Shown: positions 26,280-35,496, numbered from the stretch's first letter. The stretch is 64,000 nt of DNA from Nocardia cyriacigeorgica (GCF_010868145.1 NZ_JAAGUY010000007.1:73377-137376); one strand, 5' to 3'. The notes: a model not told the origin generated them from the sequence alone. A program made the numbers and translations.

Positions 26280-27110
26280 GTGAACGGCAGAACCATCGCA
26301 CGCGTGACCGCGGCCGCGGCGTCCCTCGGAGCCGGCGCCGTCCTGACGCTCACCGCGACGGCCACCGCCGATCCGGCGCCGACCCCGGTCGAGAAGGGAC
26401 TGACCGCGCTCGCCGACCGCGCCGAGGGCGATAAAGCCGTGACGGCAGGCGTCGGCGCGCTGCGCGAATACACCAACCTGGTCGACGTCGCGAAGCTGCG
26501 CGATATCAACGGCTCCTTCGCGCCGTTCGCCTACCCGGCACCCACCTTCGGCTGCGGCGTCAACGGCCTGGTCACCACGATCATCGGCGCCGGAACCGCG
26601 AACGGCCCCAGCGCCAATATCGGCGTCAACAGTGCGCCGGGAACCCTCATGTTCCACGCCACCCCCGCACATTCCGGCGTCCCGCTGTCCTCGGGCCTGG
26701 TCGTGGCCTGGGTGAACATCAACAATGGCGCCAGCGGTATCGACATGCTCGACGAGCGCACCGAACTCGGCACGCCCGCGCTGGCCAAGACCGTCAACAG
26801 CGGCCCTGGCACGGTGCTGGCGTCGATGTGGGGCACCATCGACTACCCCGGCGCACGCTGCGTCATGATGCCGACCGTCGGCACGTTCTCCGTGGCCGAG
26901 CAGCCGGTCCAGTTGCCACCGCCGGCGGAGAGCCCAACGCCCGCACCGGCGCCCGCACCCGCCGAGTCCGGTAATGGCGAATCCGGCGAAGCGGCTGTCG
27001 CGCCGCCCGTGCCCGAGGCTGCTCCGGCTCCGGCACCCGCGCCTGCCGCGACCACCGCTCCGGCCAAGCCGCAGGTGCCTGCTGGTACCCAGGTTCAGGG
27101 CGGTCGCTGA
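26280..27110 (+). CDS. Secreted Ala/Pro-rich protein
   Basis: A 276-residue exported protein starting at GTG 26280 with GAGGGAG upstream. A signal peptide of about 31 residues ends at TATA before DPAPTP. The mature domain (residues 60-205) contains two cysteines in FGCGVN and ARCVMM that may form a disulphide. The C-terminal 65 residues are a Pro/Ala/Glu-rich tail. Similar secreted proteins are widespread in Nocardia and Mycobacterium without known function. It is monocistronic, followed by a hairpin. Confidence 0.82.
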   Translation: MNGRTIARVTAAAASLGAGAVLTLTATATADPAPTPVEKGLTALADRAEGDKAVTAGVGALREYTNLVDVAKLRDINGSFAPFAYPAPTFGCGVNGLVTTIIGAGTANGPSANIGVNSAPGTLMFHATPAHSGVPLSSGLVVAWVNINNGASGIDMLDERTELGTPALAKTVNSGPGTVLASMWGTIDYPGARCVMMPTVGTFSVAEQPVQLPPPAESPTPAPAPAPAESGNGESGEAAVAPPVPEAAPAPAPAPAATTAPAKPQVPAGTQVQGGR

Positions 27111-27116
27111 GAGTAC

Positions 27117-27139
27117 GGGCCGCCCGACCCGGGCGACCC
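27117..27139 (+). terminator. Probable terminator
   Basis: A hairpin of CGCCCG (27121-27126) and CGGGCG (27130-27135), extended by GGG and CCC across one mismatch, begins 7 bp after the secreted-protein stop. Confidence 0.6.
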
Positions 27140-27190
27140 GATCCCGCTGTTGCCGTAAACCCCGCCTGCGCGCATAGCGGTATGGGCGGC

Positions 27191-27215
27191 ATATAGGACT
27201 GACCCTGTCCTATAT
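27191..27215. promoter_or_regulatory. Operator palindrome before WYL regulator
   Basis: ATATAGGAC (27191-27199) and GTCCTATAT (27207-27215) form a perfect 9-bp inverted repeat with a 7-bp spacer, 19 bp before the ATG at 27234. It includes likely -10 sequence (TATATA), so binding would block the promoter. It is probably an autoregulatory site. Confidence 0.65.
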
Positions 27216-27233
27216 ATCGGGAACCCTGAAATC

Positions 27234-28193
27234 ATGAACGACACTCCGGAACGCCTGCTGCGGCTGCTGTCGCTGCTACAGACACCACGGGAGTGGCCGG
27301 GCAGCGAATTGGCCGAACGGCTCGGCGTCACCGGTCGCACGGTGCGCCGCGATATCGAGCGGCTGCGCGAACTCGGGTACCCCGTGGAGGCGACCATGGG
27401 CGCGGCCGGTGGCTACCGGCTGGTCGCCGGTGCCGCCATGCCGCCGCTTCTTGTCGACGACGATGAGGCCGTCGCGCTCGCGGTCGGACTGCGGGCCGCC
27501 GCCGGTTCGGCCATCACCGGGATCGAGGAGTCGTCGGTGCGCGCGCTGGCCAAACTCGAACAGGTGCTGCCGACGAAGCTGCGGCGCCGGGTCCGAGTGC
27601 TCGGGACCGCGCTGGTGCCGCCGTCGGGCGAGGATCCAGGGGTGGACGTCGAGGTGCTCACGGCGCTGGCCGCCGCGGTGACCAATACCGAGCGAGTGCG
27701 CTTCGGCTACCGCGACGGTTCCGGGGAGGTGACCACACGCCACGCCGAACCAGCGGGCCTCGTCCCGTCCCGGCGGCGCTGGTATCTCGTCGGCTACGAC
27801 CTGGATCGCGAGGGTTGGCGAATGTTCCGGGTGGACCGAGTCGACGGCGCCCGGCCGACCGGCGCGCGCTTCGTCCCGCGAGCCCTGCCCGCCGACGATC
27901 CCGCCGCCTATGTCGCGGGTCGCCGCACCGATTGGGGCACGCCGACGCTGCGGGTCCGCATCACCATCGACGCACCTTTGTCGCGGGCCGCGGGCCGGCT
28001 CGGCGATGCCCCCGGCGAGATCACCTCCGTCGATGCCACCACCTGCGCCATGGACTGCGACCGCGGTGACTCCCCCGAATGGCTGGCTCAGCGCCTGCTC
28101 GCCCTCGGCGTGGAGTTCCGGGTGCACGAACCGGCGGAACTGCGGGACCGAATCCGAGACATCGCGGAACGAGCGCAGCGAGCACTTCGGTAA
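27234..28193 (+). CDS. HTH/WYL-domain transcriptional regulator
   Basis: A 319-residue regulator of the YafY/DeoR-like type. The N-terminal winged helix (residues 5-60, LAERLGVTGRTVRRDIERL) is followed by the WYL domain, with RRRWYLVGYD near residue 183 carrying the W-Y-L triad. WYL domains sense nucleic acids or small ligands and often regulate DNA-damage or defence genes. It is preceded by a perfect 9-bp palindrome. No divergent target is obvious; autoregulation is likely. The next gene starts 165 bp later. Confidence 0.92.
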   Translation: MNDTPERLLRLLSLLQTPREWPGSELAERLGVTGRTVRRDIERLRELGYPVEATMGAAGGYRLVAGAAMPPLLVDDDEAVALAVGLRAAAGSAITGIEESSVRALAKLEQVLPTKLRRRVRVLGTALVPPSGEDPGVDVEVLTALAAAVTNTERVRFGYRDGSGEVTTRHAEPAGLVPSRRRWYLVGYDLDREGWRMFRVDRVDGARPTGARFVPRALPADDPAAYVAGRRTDWGTPTLRVRITIDAPLSRAAGRLGDAPGEITSVDATTCAMDCDRGDSPEWLAQRLLALGVEFRVHEPAELRDRIRDIAERAQRALR

Positions 28194-28357
28194 TACGGAC
28201 GACGCATTCGCCGACGCGGAGGCCGCCGTCTCGGCAGGTCAGGGGCACCGCCGCCCGGCCACACTGTGATGAATTCCATATCCGAGCGGGCCAAACTACG
28301 CACCAGTACCAGAACGTGAGTCCCCAACTGTCGCAAGAATTCTGCGACCATGCGGTG

Positions 28358-29098
28358 ATGGGTTACTTCGACGGCGCGCGCGGCCGGATGCACTACCGGC
28401 GGTGGCCGGACGAGGATCGAGTGGCGGTGTTGGTGCTGCTACCGGGGATCGGTCAGCACAGCGGGCATTACCACCGCTTCGCCCGGGTCCTGCGCGGTGC
28501 GGGCATCGAGATGTGGGCATTGGATACCGCCGGACACGGACTCAGCGAGGGTGATCCCGATCAGCCGGGCACACTGCGCGAACTGGTGGGCGACGCGGTG
28601 GCGCTCCTCGAGCTGGTCCGGGCGCAAGTCCCCGAGACACCGCTGATTCTGATGGGTCATTCCCTGGGCGCGGTCACCGCGCTCGGCGCGCTCGGCGCCG
28701 CCGTGCCACCCGCGACCGAGGACGCCGACCCCGATACCGACCGCGGCACCGACACCGTCGCCGCCGACTATCCGCTGGTCCCGTCGATCCCGGAGCAGAC
28801 TCTGGCGGGTCTGGTGCTGTCCGGTGTCCCGCGCCGCGCCCTCGGTGGTGGTGTGGCCGACTCCGCCGGAACGCCGCTGCCCGAGGAGCTTTCGGTGCTG
28901 GCAGTGCACGGTGCCGACGATCGCCGGGCGCCCGTCGATGCGATGCGGGTATGGACTGGGCGCCACAAATGGGTAGATTTGCGGGAGTACGCCGACGCCG
29001 GGCACGATCTGCTGCACGAGCCGGTGCACGCGCGGGTCGGTGCCGACATCGCGGAGTGGACGCTGGGAGTCGTCAAGGGGTTGGCACGGCGCTCATGA
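28358..29098 (+). CDS. Alpha/beta hydrolase, monoacylglycerol lipase-like
   Basis: A 246-residue alpha/beta hydrolase starting at ATG 28358 (GTG 28316 is an alternative; neither has a clear ribosome binding site). The oxyanion segment LLPGIGQHSGHYHRF, the nucleophile elbow GHSLGA near residue 104, the Asp in VHGADDRRAP and the His in DAGHDLL complete the triad. Similar enzymes release fatty acids from monoglycerides or lysophospholipids. Its stop overlaps an ATG at 29095 (ATGA) that could start the next gene. An insertion of about 20 Asp/Thr-rich residues near 120 is unusual. Confidence 0.88.
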   Translation: MGYFDGARGRMHYRRWPDEDRVAVLVLLPGIGQHSGHYHRFARVLRGAGIEMWALDTAGHGLSEGDPDQPGTLRELVGDAVALLELVRAQVPETPLILMGHSLGAVTALGALGAAVPPATEDADPDTDRGTDTVAADYPLVPSIPEQTLAGLVLSGVPRRALGGGVADSAGTPLPEELSVLAVHGADDRRAPVDAMRVWTGRHKWVDLREYADAGHDLLHEPVHARVGADIAEWTLGVVKGLARRS

Positions 29099-29142
29099 CC
29101 GACAGCTGCGCACGCAGCCGATGGGAAGAAGGGGGGGACGAG

Positions 29143-29514
29143 GTGCAGCGCAACGATATCGCGGCACTCGGTACCGCGGTCGACAACGGTGATCTGTGGA
29201 TCGACCGCGTCCTGGTGGCCGAGGGTGTGCACGAACAGTGCGCCCTGCGTTACGAACAGCTCGCCGATCAGGTGGACATCCAGATTCAACAGCTCGCCGC
29301 GGCCACCACGCTGCCGGGATTCGGTGGCTTCGCCTCCGGCGAGGCGCTGCGCCGCGGTTTCGAAGGCAAGGCCACCGACGCGATCGCGCAGCTGAACGAT
29401 TACGCGGCCGCCGCCCGCAGCCTGGCCCAGACCTTCCGTGCCGCCGCAGCGGCCTACCGCGACACCGATGACGCCGTCGCCACCGCGACCCGCAAGGTGG
29501 CCGCCGATGCGTGA
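29143..29514 (+). CDS. Type VII secretion-like small substrate
   Basis: A 123-residue alpha-helical protein. GTG 29143 is preferred because a strong purine-rich AAGGGGGGG site stands before it; ATG 29095 would add 16 residues and overlap the hydrolase stop. The C-terminus carries YRDTD, matching the YxxxD/E type VII export signal, following a helix. It overlaps the next gene by 8 bp. A PE- or Esx-like partner for the next protein is likely. The WxG turn of typical WXG100 proteins is absent. Confidence 0.7.
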   Translation: MQRNDIAALGTAVDNGDLWIDRVLVAEGVHEQCALRYEQLADQVDIQIQQLAAATTLPGFGGFASGEALRRGFEGKATDAIAQLNDYAAAARSLAQTFRAAAAAYRDTDDAVATATRKVAADA

Positions 29515-30829
29515 TATGCCGCGCGCCGCCGAACGCGGCGCCCATCAGCGGGTCGACCCCGACTACTCCACGACGGTCGAGATCTTCGACAACCTGACCC
29601 ATCACCAGATCCACACCGCGGTGCAGCAGCTCGCTCCCGCCACCCTGCTGGCGGGCCAGCAGGCCTGGCAGACCACCGCCACCGGACTCACCGACGCGAT
29701 CGACCAGGCGCACACCGAGATTCGCTCGGCAATCGCCGACGGCTGGCGCGGCGGCGCCGCCCAGCAGGCCGCCGCGGCCGTGAGCGACTTCGAACTTCTC
29801 GGCAGGCAGCTCGCCGATGTGATGACGGTGGTCGGGCAGCGGCTCGGCCAGGCAGGCGACGCCGCCGAGGCATTGCGTGGTGCGGTGCCAGGCCCGTCCG
29901 ATGCCGAACCCGATCTGTCGGCCGCCCTACTCGATCCAGCGCGTGCCACCGACAATGTCGCCGCGGCCAAGAACATCGAGAACTCGCGCCAGGACGTGGT
30001 CCGGGTGATGGAGAGCATCTACACCAGCGCGTTCATTCCCACCGGCGCTGCGGTGCCCGCGTTCCCGGAGGCACCAGCGGGTGCGGCGGTGGCTGCTCCC
30101 GCTGCGGCCACGACACCCGGCCCGGCGTCGACCGTCGTCCCGGATACCGGCGACGGCGAGCGGGTGTCGCAGCCTGCGACGGTGATGGTTGTCGCGGCCG
30201 CAGACAAGGAGCCCGGCACACCGGATCAGCCCGCGGCCGCTGCGCCCGAGTCCACGGAGCCGGACGCGCAGGCTCCCATGACGGCCCCCGCGGCAGCCGC
30301 ACCGGTCGTCACCGCGCTTGCCGAGACGACGCCGCAGGCACCTGTCACGACACCGGCGGCGGCCACCACCGCGCCGGCGGCGGCCGCACCGCTGCCCGCC
30401 ACCGACCGTCCGGCAGCGATCCCGACCACCGCACCGGCATCCACGGTGCCCGCCACCGCGTCCATCCCTGGAGTCTCCACGGTCCCCTCGAACAGCGGCA
30501 CCTCCGACGACCAGCGCAAAAAGGATGAGAAGCGCCAGGATTCGGCCGGATCCGGCGGCGACGCGATCGCCGGGATGAGCGCGGGCGCGATGGGTGGTCT
30601 GATGGGTGGAGCGCTGGCCGCGGCCGACACCACCCGCTCCGGACCTGCCCCCGTCGCACCGAAACCCGCACCGGCGAACACCGACGAATTCGACGACGAG
30701 GACGACGATCTGCACTACGTCGACGACGAACTGACCTTCCTCGAAGCGGCCGGTGAGGGCGGCGAGCTGATCGGCTCGCTCGACCCGACAACGCCCCCGG
30801 TCCTTGGTGAGTGGACCGAGCACGAGTGA
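29507..30829 (+). CDS. PPE/WXG100-like secreted protein with disordered tail
   Basis: A 440-residue protein starting at ATG 29507, 8 bp inside the previous stop region. Residues 20-170 are helical with a WRGGAAQQA turn, recalling the WxG of WXG100 and PPE proteins. Residues 180-350 are Ala/Pro/Thr-rich and probably disordered, and the end is a highly acidic tail (DEFDDEDDDLHYVDDE). The following EspG-family gene suggests chaperone-mediated export through a type VII system. No Esx core genes occur in the window, so the secretion machinery must be elsewhere. Confidence 0.7.
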   Translation: MRDMPRAAERGAHQRVDPDYSTTVEIFDNLTHHQIHTAVQQLAPATLLAGQQAWQTTATGLTDAIDQAHTEIRSAIADGWRGGAAQQAAAAVSDFELLGRQLADVMTVVGQRLGQAGDAAEALRGAVPGPSDAEPDLSAALLDPARATDNVAAAKNIENSRQDVVRVMESIYTSAFIPTGAAVPAFPEAPAGAAVAAPAAATTPGPASTVVPDTGDGERVSQPATVMVVAAADKEPGTPDQPAAAAPESTEPDAQAPMTAPAAAAPVVTALAETTPQAPVTTPAAATTAPAAAAPLPATDRPAAIPTTAPASTVPATASIPGVSTVPSNSGTSDDQRKKDEKRQDSAGSGGDAIAGMSAGAMGGLMGGALAAADTTRSGPAPVAPKPAPANTDEFDDEDDDLHYVDDELTFLEAAGEGGELIGSLDPTTPPVLGEWTEHE

Positions 30830-31584
30830 ACTGGAGCATGACCCCTGACCAGTTCGCCATGGCCTGGTCGAGGACCGACGGTGATCGCATCCCTTATCCG
30901 CTGGCAGTGCGACTGTCGGCGCGCGATACCGCCGAACGCGCCGCGCACCTGCCCGCCCTTACCGAATGGTGCGAAAGCACCCTCGACGCCGACCTGGAAG
31001 CCGCGCTGCGCGTGCTGGCCCGGCCGGACGTCTGCATCGAAGTTTTCGGTGAACGCACCAGCGAGGACGGCGCGACCAAGCCCGTCCGTGTCCTCGGCGC
31101 CGCCAGCGGCAACGTCGCGGTGGTGGCATCTCAGCGGCCCGGGTCCGAACTCGATCGCGGTGCCGAACTGACCGTGATCGCCGGTGGCGCCAAGTCACTG
31201 CCGGGCCGGGTGGTGTCGATGCTGCCCGCCTGCCCCGCAGGCACCGGCCCGCGGCTCAATGCCCCACTGTCGCGGGTGGTCGAGGACAGCAGGAACCTGG
31301 TGACGATGCCCGTCGCCGGACCGACCGAACCGACGCGCATCCGCAAGCTGCTGCGTCAGCGGCGCGACGGCATCGGCCAGATCGTGGTGTCGGTACGCCG
31401 CGACGACGAACTCGATCCGTTCGGCGTGCTGTGCTGGGTCGACCTCGCCGATGACGGGCGCTACCTCGTGCGCACCGGCAACAGCGTCGATATCGTCGCG
31501 GTGGACGCCGAGCAGTTCACCGGCCATCTGCGCCCCATGGTCACCGCCGCCCAGCGCCGTACCGCGCTCGCAGACCAGTGGTGA
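30826..31584 (+). CDS. espG: EspG-family type VII secretion chaperone
   Basis: A 252-residue protein starting with GTG 30826, overlapping the previous stop (GTGA). The N-terminus VNWSMTPDQFAMAWSR and DRIPYPL match the EspG family, and the WVDLADDGRYLV segment is its later beta strand region. EspG proteins bind the tip of PE-PPE heterodimers in the cytoplasm and keep them export-competent. Its place after two Esx/PPE-like genes supports that role for this pair. ATG 30838 is an alternative start with poorer context. Confidence 0.85.
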   Translation: MNWSMTPDQFAMAWSRTDGDRIPYPLAVRLSARDTAERAAHLPALTEWCESTLDADLEAALRVLARPDVCIEVFGERTSEDGATKPVRVLGAASGNVAVVASQRPGSELDRGAELTVIAGGAKSLPGRVVSMLPACPAGTGPRLNAPLSRVVEDSRNLVTMPVAGPTEPTRIRKLLRQRRDGIGQIVVSVRRDDELDPFGVLCWVDLADDGRYLVRTGNSVDIVAVDAEQFTGHLRPMVTAAQRRTALADQW

Positions 31585-31611
31585 ACAGCAGCGGCGGTCT
31601 ACGGTGGGCTG

Positions 31612-32136
31612 GTGCCACTCTACGAATTCGAAGGTAAACGGCCACAGGTCGATCCGTCGGCGTTCGTCGCGCCGACGGCAACCCTGATCGGCGACGTGAC
31701 GGTCGAGGCGGGCGCATCGATCTGGTACGGCGCGGTACTGCGGGCCGACCTCGCCCCGATCGTCATCCGGGAACGGGCCAATATCCAAGACAACGCCGTT
31801 CTCCACGTTCCGCCGGACGTGCCGATGGAGATCGGGCCCGGCGCGACCATCGCGCACAGCGTCGTCTTCCACGGCGCGTCCGTTGGCGCCGAGACGATCA
31901 TCGGCAATGGCACCACCGTGCTCGACATGGCGAAGATCGGCGCCGGCTCCATGGTCGCCGCGCATTCCCTGGTGCCACCAGGTGCGGAGATTCCCGATGG
32001 CGTGCTCGCCGCGGGCGCACCAACGCAGGTCAAGCGGCCGCTCGAAGGAACCAAGGCCCAGATGTGGGTGCAGCTCAACCCCGGCTTCTACGCCGATCTG
32101 GCGCAGCGGCACCGCACGGGCATCACCGAGGTCTAG
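31612..32136 (+). CDS. Gamma-class carbonic anhydrase-like protein
   Basis: A 174-residue left-handed beta-helix protein beginning at GTG 31612, with repeated hexapeptides. The three metal-binding histidines of gamma-carbonic anhydrases are visible in AVLHVP, IAHSVV and VFHGAS (near residues 65, 83 and 88), as are the ANIQDN and LDMAKIG segments. It probably hydrates CO2 or binds metal without activity, as several family members do. It overlaps by 4 bp on the opposite strand with the phosphoribosyltransferase gene. Confidence 0.9.
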   Translation: MPLYEFEGKRPQVDPSAFVAPTATLIGDVTVEAGASIWYGAVLRADLAPIVIRERANIQDNAVLHVPPDVPMEIGPGATIAHSVVFHGASVGAETIIGNGTTVLDMAKIGAGSMVAAHSLVPPGAEIPDGVLAAGAPTQVKRPLEGTKAQMWVQLNPGFYADLAQRHRTGITEV

Positions 32137-32765
32137 GCATCCGCCCGCAGTAGATCGGTCACTTCGTGATCGGCGAGCTGATGGAAGTCGCGGTAGGCGT
32201 TGCCGACACCGCCGAGGCTGGGTGGCACCAGCGGGCAGACCACTTCGTCGGCTTCGAGCGCGATCCGGTCCACCGCTTCGGCCGAGGCCACCGGGACCCC
32301 GACGACGATCTGTTTCGGCATCCGCAGCCGTGCCACCCGGCAGGCCACCAGCACCGTCGCACCGGTTGCCATGCCATCGTCGACGATGACGACGGTGCGC
32401 CCACCCAGCGGGATCGGCTCGGCATCACCGCGCCACGCCACCCGGCGGCGCTCGAGCTCGACGCGTTCGGTGGCCTCGATATCGGCCAGACGCTCACGCG
32501 AGAGCCCGGTGTGGGCCAGTACGTCGGCGTTGATCACCCGGCCGCCGTCCTCGCCGATCGCGCCGGCCGCGAGCTCCGGCTGCCACGGCACGCCGAGTTT
32601 GCGAACCAGCAGAATGTCGAGATCACCACCGATCACGGAACGCACCGCGGCCGCGACCGGAACCCCGCCGCGCGGCAGACCGAGCACCAGCGGGTTCGAC
32701 GCGTGCAGGTAGGACAATCTCTTACCCAGCGCGCGACCGGCTGCTGCACGATCGCTGTAGACCAT
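32133..32765 (-). CDS. Phosphoribosyltransferase-family protein
   Basis: A 210-residue type I phosphoribosyltransferase. The PRPP motif VVIVDDGMATGAT is near residue 125 and LGLPRGGVPVA near 28-38 is the family's N-terminal loop. Similar genes occur as isolated stress-linked PRTases in actinobacteria. Substrate base is unknown. Convergent with the carbonic anhydrase gene, overlapping 4 bp, and 11 bp downstream of the nitrilase-fold gene, with which it may be co-transcribed. Confidence 0.88.
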   Translation of the reverse strand: MVYSDRAAAGRALGKRLSYLHASNPLVLGLPRGGVPVAAAVRSVIGGDLDILLVRKLGVPWQPELAAGAIGEDGGRVINADVLAHTGLSRERLADIEATERVELERRRVAWRGDAEPIPLGGRTVVIVDDGMATGATVLVACRVARLRMPKQIVVGVPVASAEAVDRIALEADEVVCPLVPPSLGGVGNAYRDFHQLADHEVTDLLRADA

Positions 32766-32776
32766 TACCTCGAACG

Positions 32777-33631
32777 CTACTCCGCCGCACGCTCGACGAC
32801 CTCGAATCGCCGCAGGTCCAGGCTCGGATTGGCCAGGCGCACCTCGGTCACCCGCGCGAGATCCACCGTCGCGACGCGCATACCCGGTTCATCGCCGAGT
32901 TCGGCGAGCACGACGCCGGCAGGGTCGATGATCATCGACGCGCCCGCACCCCGGCGCGCGGCCTGATCGGCGGCGGCGACGTACACGGTGTTCTCGATGG
33001 CACGGGCACGCAGCAGCGTCGTCCACTGCTCGACCTTGCCCGGTCCGGGAATCCACTGGGCAGGCAGCAGCAGCACCTGGGCGCCCGCGGCCGCCACCCG
33101 ACGACAGCCCTCCGGGAAGCGCAGATCAAAACAGGTCTGCATACCGAAGGTGACCTCGCCCACGGTGAATACCGCCGGTTCGGCCACCTCCCCGGCCCGC
33201 ACGACCTCCGATTCGCGATGGCCGAACGCGTCGTAGAGGTGCACCTTGCGGTACCGGGTGAGCAGTGCTCCGTCTGGGCCGAGAGCAACGAGCGTGTTGT
33301 GGATCCGGTCCTCGCCCGGCGCGGTCGCCTCCACCACTCCGGCCACCAGGTGCACCCCGTAATCGGCGGCCATCGCGGCGAGCCCGGTGACGAACGGGCC
33401 GGTCAGCGCCTCGGCGACGGCCACGACGCGGTGATCGAGCCTGCTGATCGCGAACATCGAATATTCCGGCGCGACCACCACCGAGGCGCCGGCGTCCGCC
33501 GCCGCACGCACATGTTCACGCACCATGGCGAGGTTCTCCGACGGCTCGGTCGACGGCGCGAATTGGACCACCGCAAGATCGACTCGCCCGGTCCCCTGAA
33601 CCGCCGTCGCAGGCGTGTTCTGCGGTTGCAT
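32777..33631 (-). CDS. Carbon-nitrogen hydrolase (nitrilase superfamily)
   Basis: A 284-residue amidase of the nitrilase fold. The Glu-Lys-Cys triad lies in APEYSMF, YRKVHLYD and QTCFDLRFPE. ATG 33631 is chosen; an upstream start would overlap the divergent helicase gene. TACGGT seven bases before it could be a -10 for leaderless transcription. Family members hydrolyse omega-amides, N-acyl amino acids or deaminated glutathione; the substrate here is unknown. It precedes the phosphoribosyltransferase in the same direction. Confidence 0.9.
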   Translation of the reverse strand: MQPQNTPATAVQGTGRVDLAVVQFAPSTEPSENLAMVREHVRAAADAGASVVVAPEYSMFAISRLDHRVVAVAEALTGPFVTGLAAMAADYGVHLVAGVVEATAPGEDRIHNTLVALGPDGALLTRYRKVHLYDAFGHRESEVVRAGEVAEPAVFTVGEVTFGMQTCFDLRFPEGCRRVAAAGAQVLLLPAQWIPGPGKVEQWTTLLRARAIENTVYVAAADQAARRGAGASMIIDPAGVVLAELGDEPGMRVATVDLARVTEVRLANPSLDLRRFEVVERAAE

Positions 33632-33679
33632 ACGTCTCACCGTATTGGCCCGGTGGCCGGGACGACCACCACGAGGCAG

Positions 33680-33685
33680 TAAACT
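33680..33685 (+). promoter_or_regulatory. Likely -10 box for leaderless deaD mRNA
   Basis: TAAACT stands eight bases before the ATG at 33694, and no ribosome binding site is present. This spacing puts transcription start at or next to the start codon. No good -35 box is seen. Confidence 0.4.
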
Positions 33686-33693
33686 GCTGGTCA

Positions 33694-35496
33694 ATGAGCA
33701 CCAATCAGGTCGACAGCGTTCCCGGCGACGACGAAACTACCGCTGTGGGTGGCGATACCAGCACTGTCGACCCCACCTTCGCCGATCTCGGCATCGATGA
33801 CCGCATCCTGCGGGCCATCGCCGACGTCGGCTACGAATCGCCGTCGCCGATCCAGGCGGCGACGATCCCACCGCTGCTCTCCGGCTCCGATGTGGTCGGT
33901 CTCGCGCAGACCGGTACCGGTAAAACCGCCGCGTTCGCCATCCCGATCCTGATGGGCCTCGAGGCCACCGGCAAGGCGCCGCGCGCCCTGGTGCTCGCCC
34001 CGACCCGGGAGCTGGCGATCCAGGTCGCCGAGGCCTTCGGCCGCTACGCAGCGCATATTCCCGGCCTGCATGTGCTGCCCATCTACGGTGGTCAGAGCTA
34101 TGGCGTGCAGCTGTCCGGGCTGCGCCGGGGCGCGCATGTCGTGGTCGGCACGCCCGGGCGCGTGATCGATCATCTGGAAAAGGGCACCCTCGACCTGTCG
34201 CAGCTGCAGTATCTGGTGCTCGACGAGGCCGACGAGATGCTCAAGATGGGGTTCCAGGAGGACGTCGAGCGCATCCTCGCCGACACCCCGTCCGATAAGC
34301 AGGTCGCACTGTTCTCGGCGACGATGCCCGCGGCGATCCGCAAGATCTCCAAGCAGTACCTGCACGATCCGGTCGAGATCACCGTCAAGGCCAAGACCTC
34401 CACCAACACCAACATCACCCAGCGCTGGGTGCAGGTGTCGCATCAGCGCAAACTCGACGCGCTGACCCGCATCCTCGAGGTCGAGTCGTTCGAGGCGATG
34501 ATCATCTTCGTGCGCACCAAGCAGGCCACCGAGGAGTTGGCCGAGAAGCTGCGTGCCCGCGGCTTCTCCGCCGCAGCCATCAACGGCGATATCGCCCAGG
34601 CCCAGCGTGAGCGCACCATCGGTCAGCTCAAGGCGGGCACCCTCGACATCCTCGTCGCCACCGACGTCGCCGCGCGTGGTCTCGATGTCGACCGCATCTC
34701 GCATGTGGTCAACTACGACATTCCGCACGACACCGAGTCCTATGTGCACCGCATCGGCCGCACCGGCCGCGCGGGCCGGTCCGGTGAGGCGCTGCTGTTC
34801 GTCGCGCCGCGTGAACGGCATCTGCTCAAGGCGATCGAACGCGCCACCCGTCACCCACTGACCGAGATGCAGCTGCCAAGCGTCGACGATGTGAACGCCC
34901 AGCGTGTGTCGAAGTTCGGTGACGCCATCACGGAGAACCTCAATTCCGCGAACATCGCGCTGTTCCGCAAGCTGATCGAGGAATACGAGCGCGAACACAA
35001 CATCTCGCTGGTCGATATCGCGGCCGCGCTGGCCGTCGGCTCACACGACGGCGACAACTTCTTCATGGAGCCCGAACCCGAGCCGGTCGAACGGCCGCAG
35101 CGCGAGCGGGCGCCGCGCCGCTTCGACGACGAGCGCCCCGGCGGATCCGGCGGACGCCATCGGGCCACCGGCGCCGAGCTGGCCACCTACCGGATCAGTG
35201 TCGGTAAACGGCACCGGGTGGTGCCGGGCGCGATCGTCGGTGCGATCGCCAATGAGGGCGGTCTGCGGCGCAGCGATTTCGGCCATATCAGCATCCGTCC
35301 CGACCACAGCCTGGTCGAGCTGCCTGCGCATCTGCCGCAGGAGACGTTGGAAGCGTTGCGGCGCACCAGGATCAGCGGCGTGCTCATTCAGCTGCAGCTC
35401 GATCAGGGCCCGCCCGGACAGCGCTCCTTCACCAGGGGTCCGCGCCGCGACCGCGACGCCGGTAAGCGATACGAGAGGCGCAAGCCCCGTTCCTGA
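33694..35496 (+). CDS. deaD: DEAD-box RNA helicase with C-terminal RNA-binding domain
   Basis: A 600-residue DEAD-box helicase. Motifs in order are the Q motif near 50, Walker A AQTGTGKT near 70, PTRELA, TPGR, DEAD in VLDEADEML, SAT, ATDVAARGLD and HRIGRTGRAG. A C-terminal domain after an Arg/Glu-rich linker (residues 500-575) matches the DbpA/CsdA RNA-binding domain (RISVGKRHRVVPGAIVGAIA), and the tail is basic. It probably unwinds rRNA duplexes in ribosome assembly at low temperature. Divergent from the amidase gene with 62 bp between. Confidence 0.95.
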   Translation: MSTNQVDSVPGDDETTAVGGDTSTVDPTFADLGIDDRILRAIADVGYESPSPIQAATIPPLLSGSDVVGLAQTGTGKTAAFAIPILMGLEATGKAPRALVLAPTRELAIQVAEAFGRYAAHIPGLHVLPIYGGQSYGVQLSGLRRGAHVVVGTPGRVIDHLEKGTLDLSQLQYLVLDEADEMLKMGFQEDVERILADTPSDKQVALFSATMPAAIRKISKQYLHDPVEITVKAKTSTNTNITQRWVQVSHQRKLDALTRILEVESFEAMIIFVRTKQATEELAEKLRARGFSAAAINGDIAQAQRERTIGQLKAGTLDILVATDVAARGLDVDRISHVVNYDIPHDTESYVHRIGRTGRAGRSGEALLFVAPRERHLLKAIERATRHPLTEMQLPSVDDVNAQRVSKFGDAITENLNSANIALFRKLIEEYEREHNISLVDIAAALAVGSHDGDNFFMEPEPEPVERPQRERAPRRFDDERPGGSGGRHRATGAELATYRISVGKRHRVVPGAIVGAIANEGGLRRSDFGHISIRPDHSLVELPAHLPQETLEALRRTRISGVLIQLQLDQGPPGQRSFTRGPRRDRDAGKRYERRKPRS

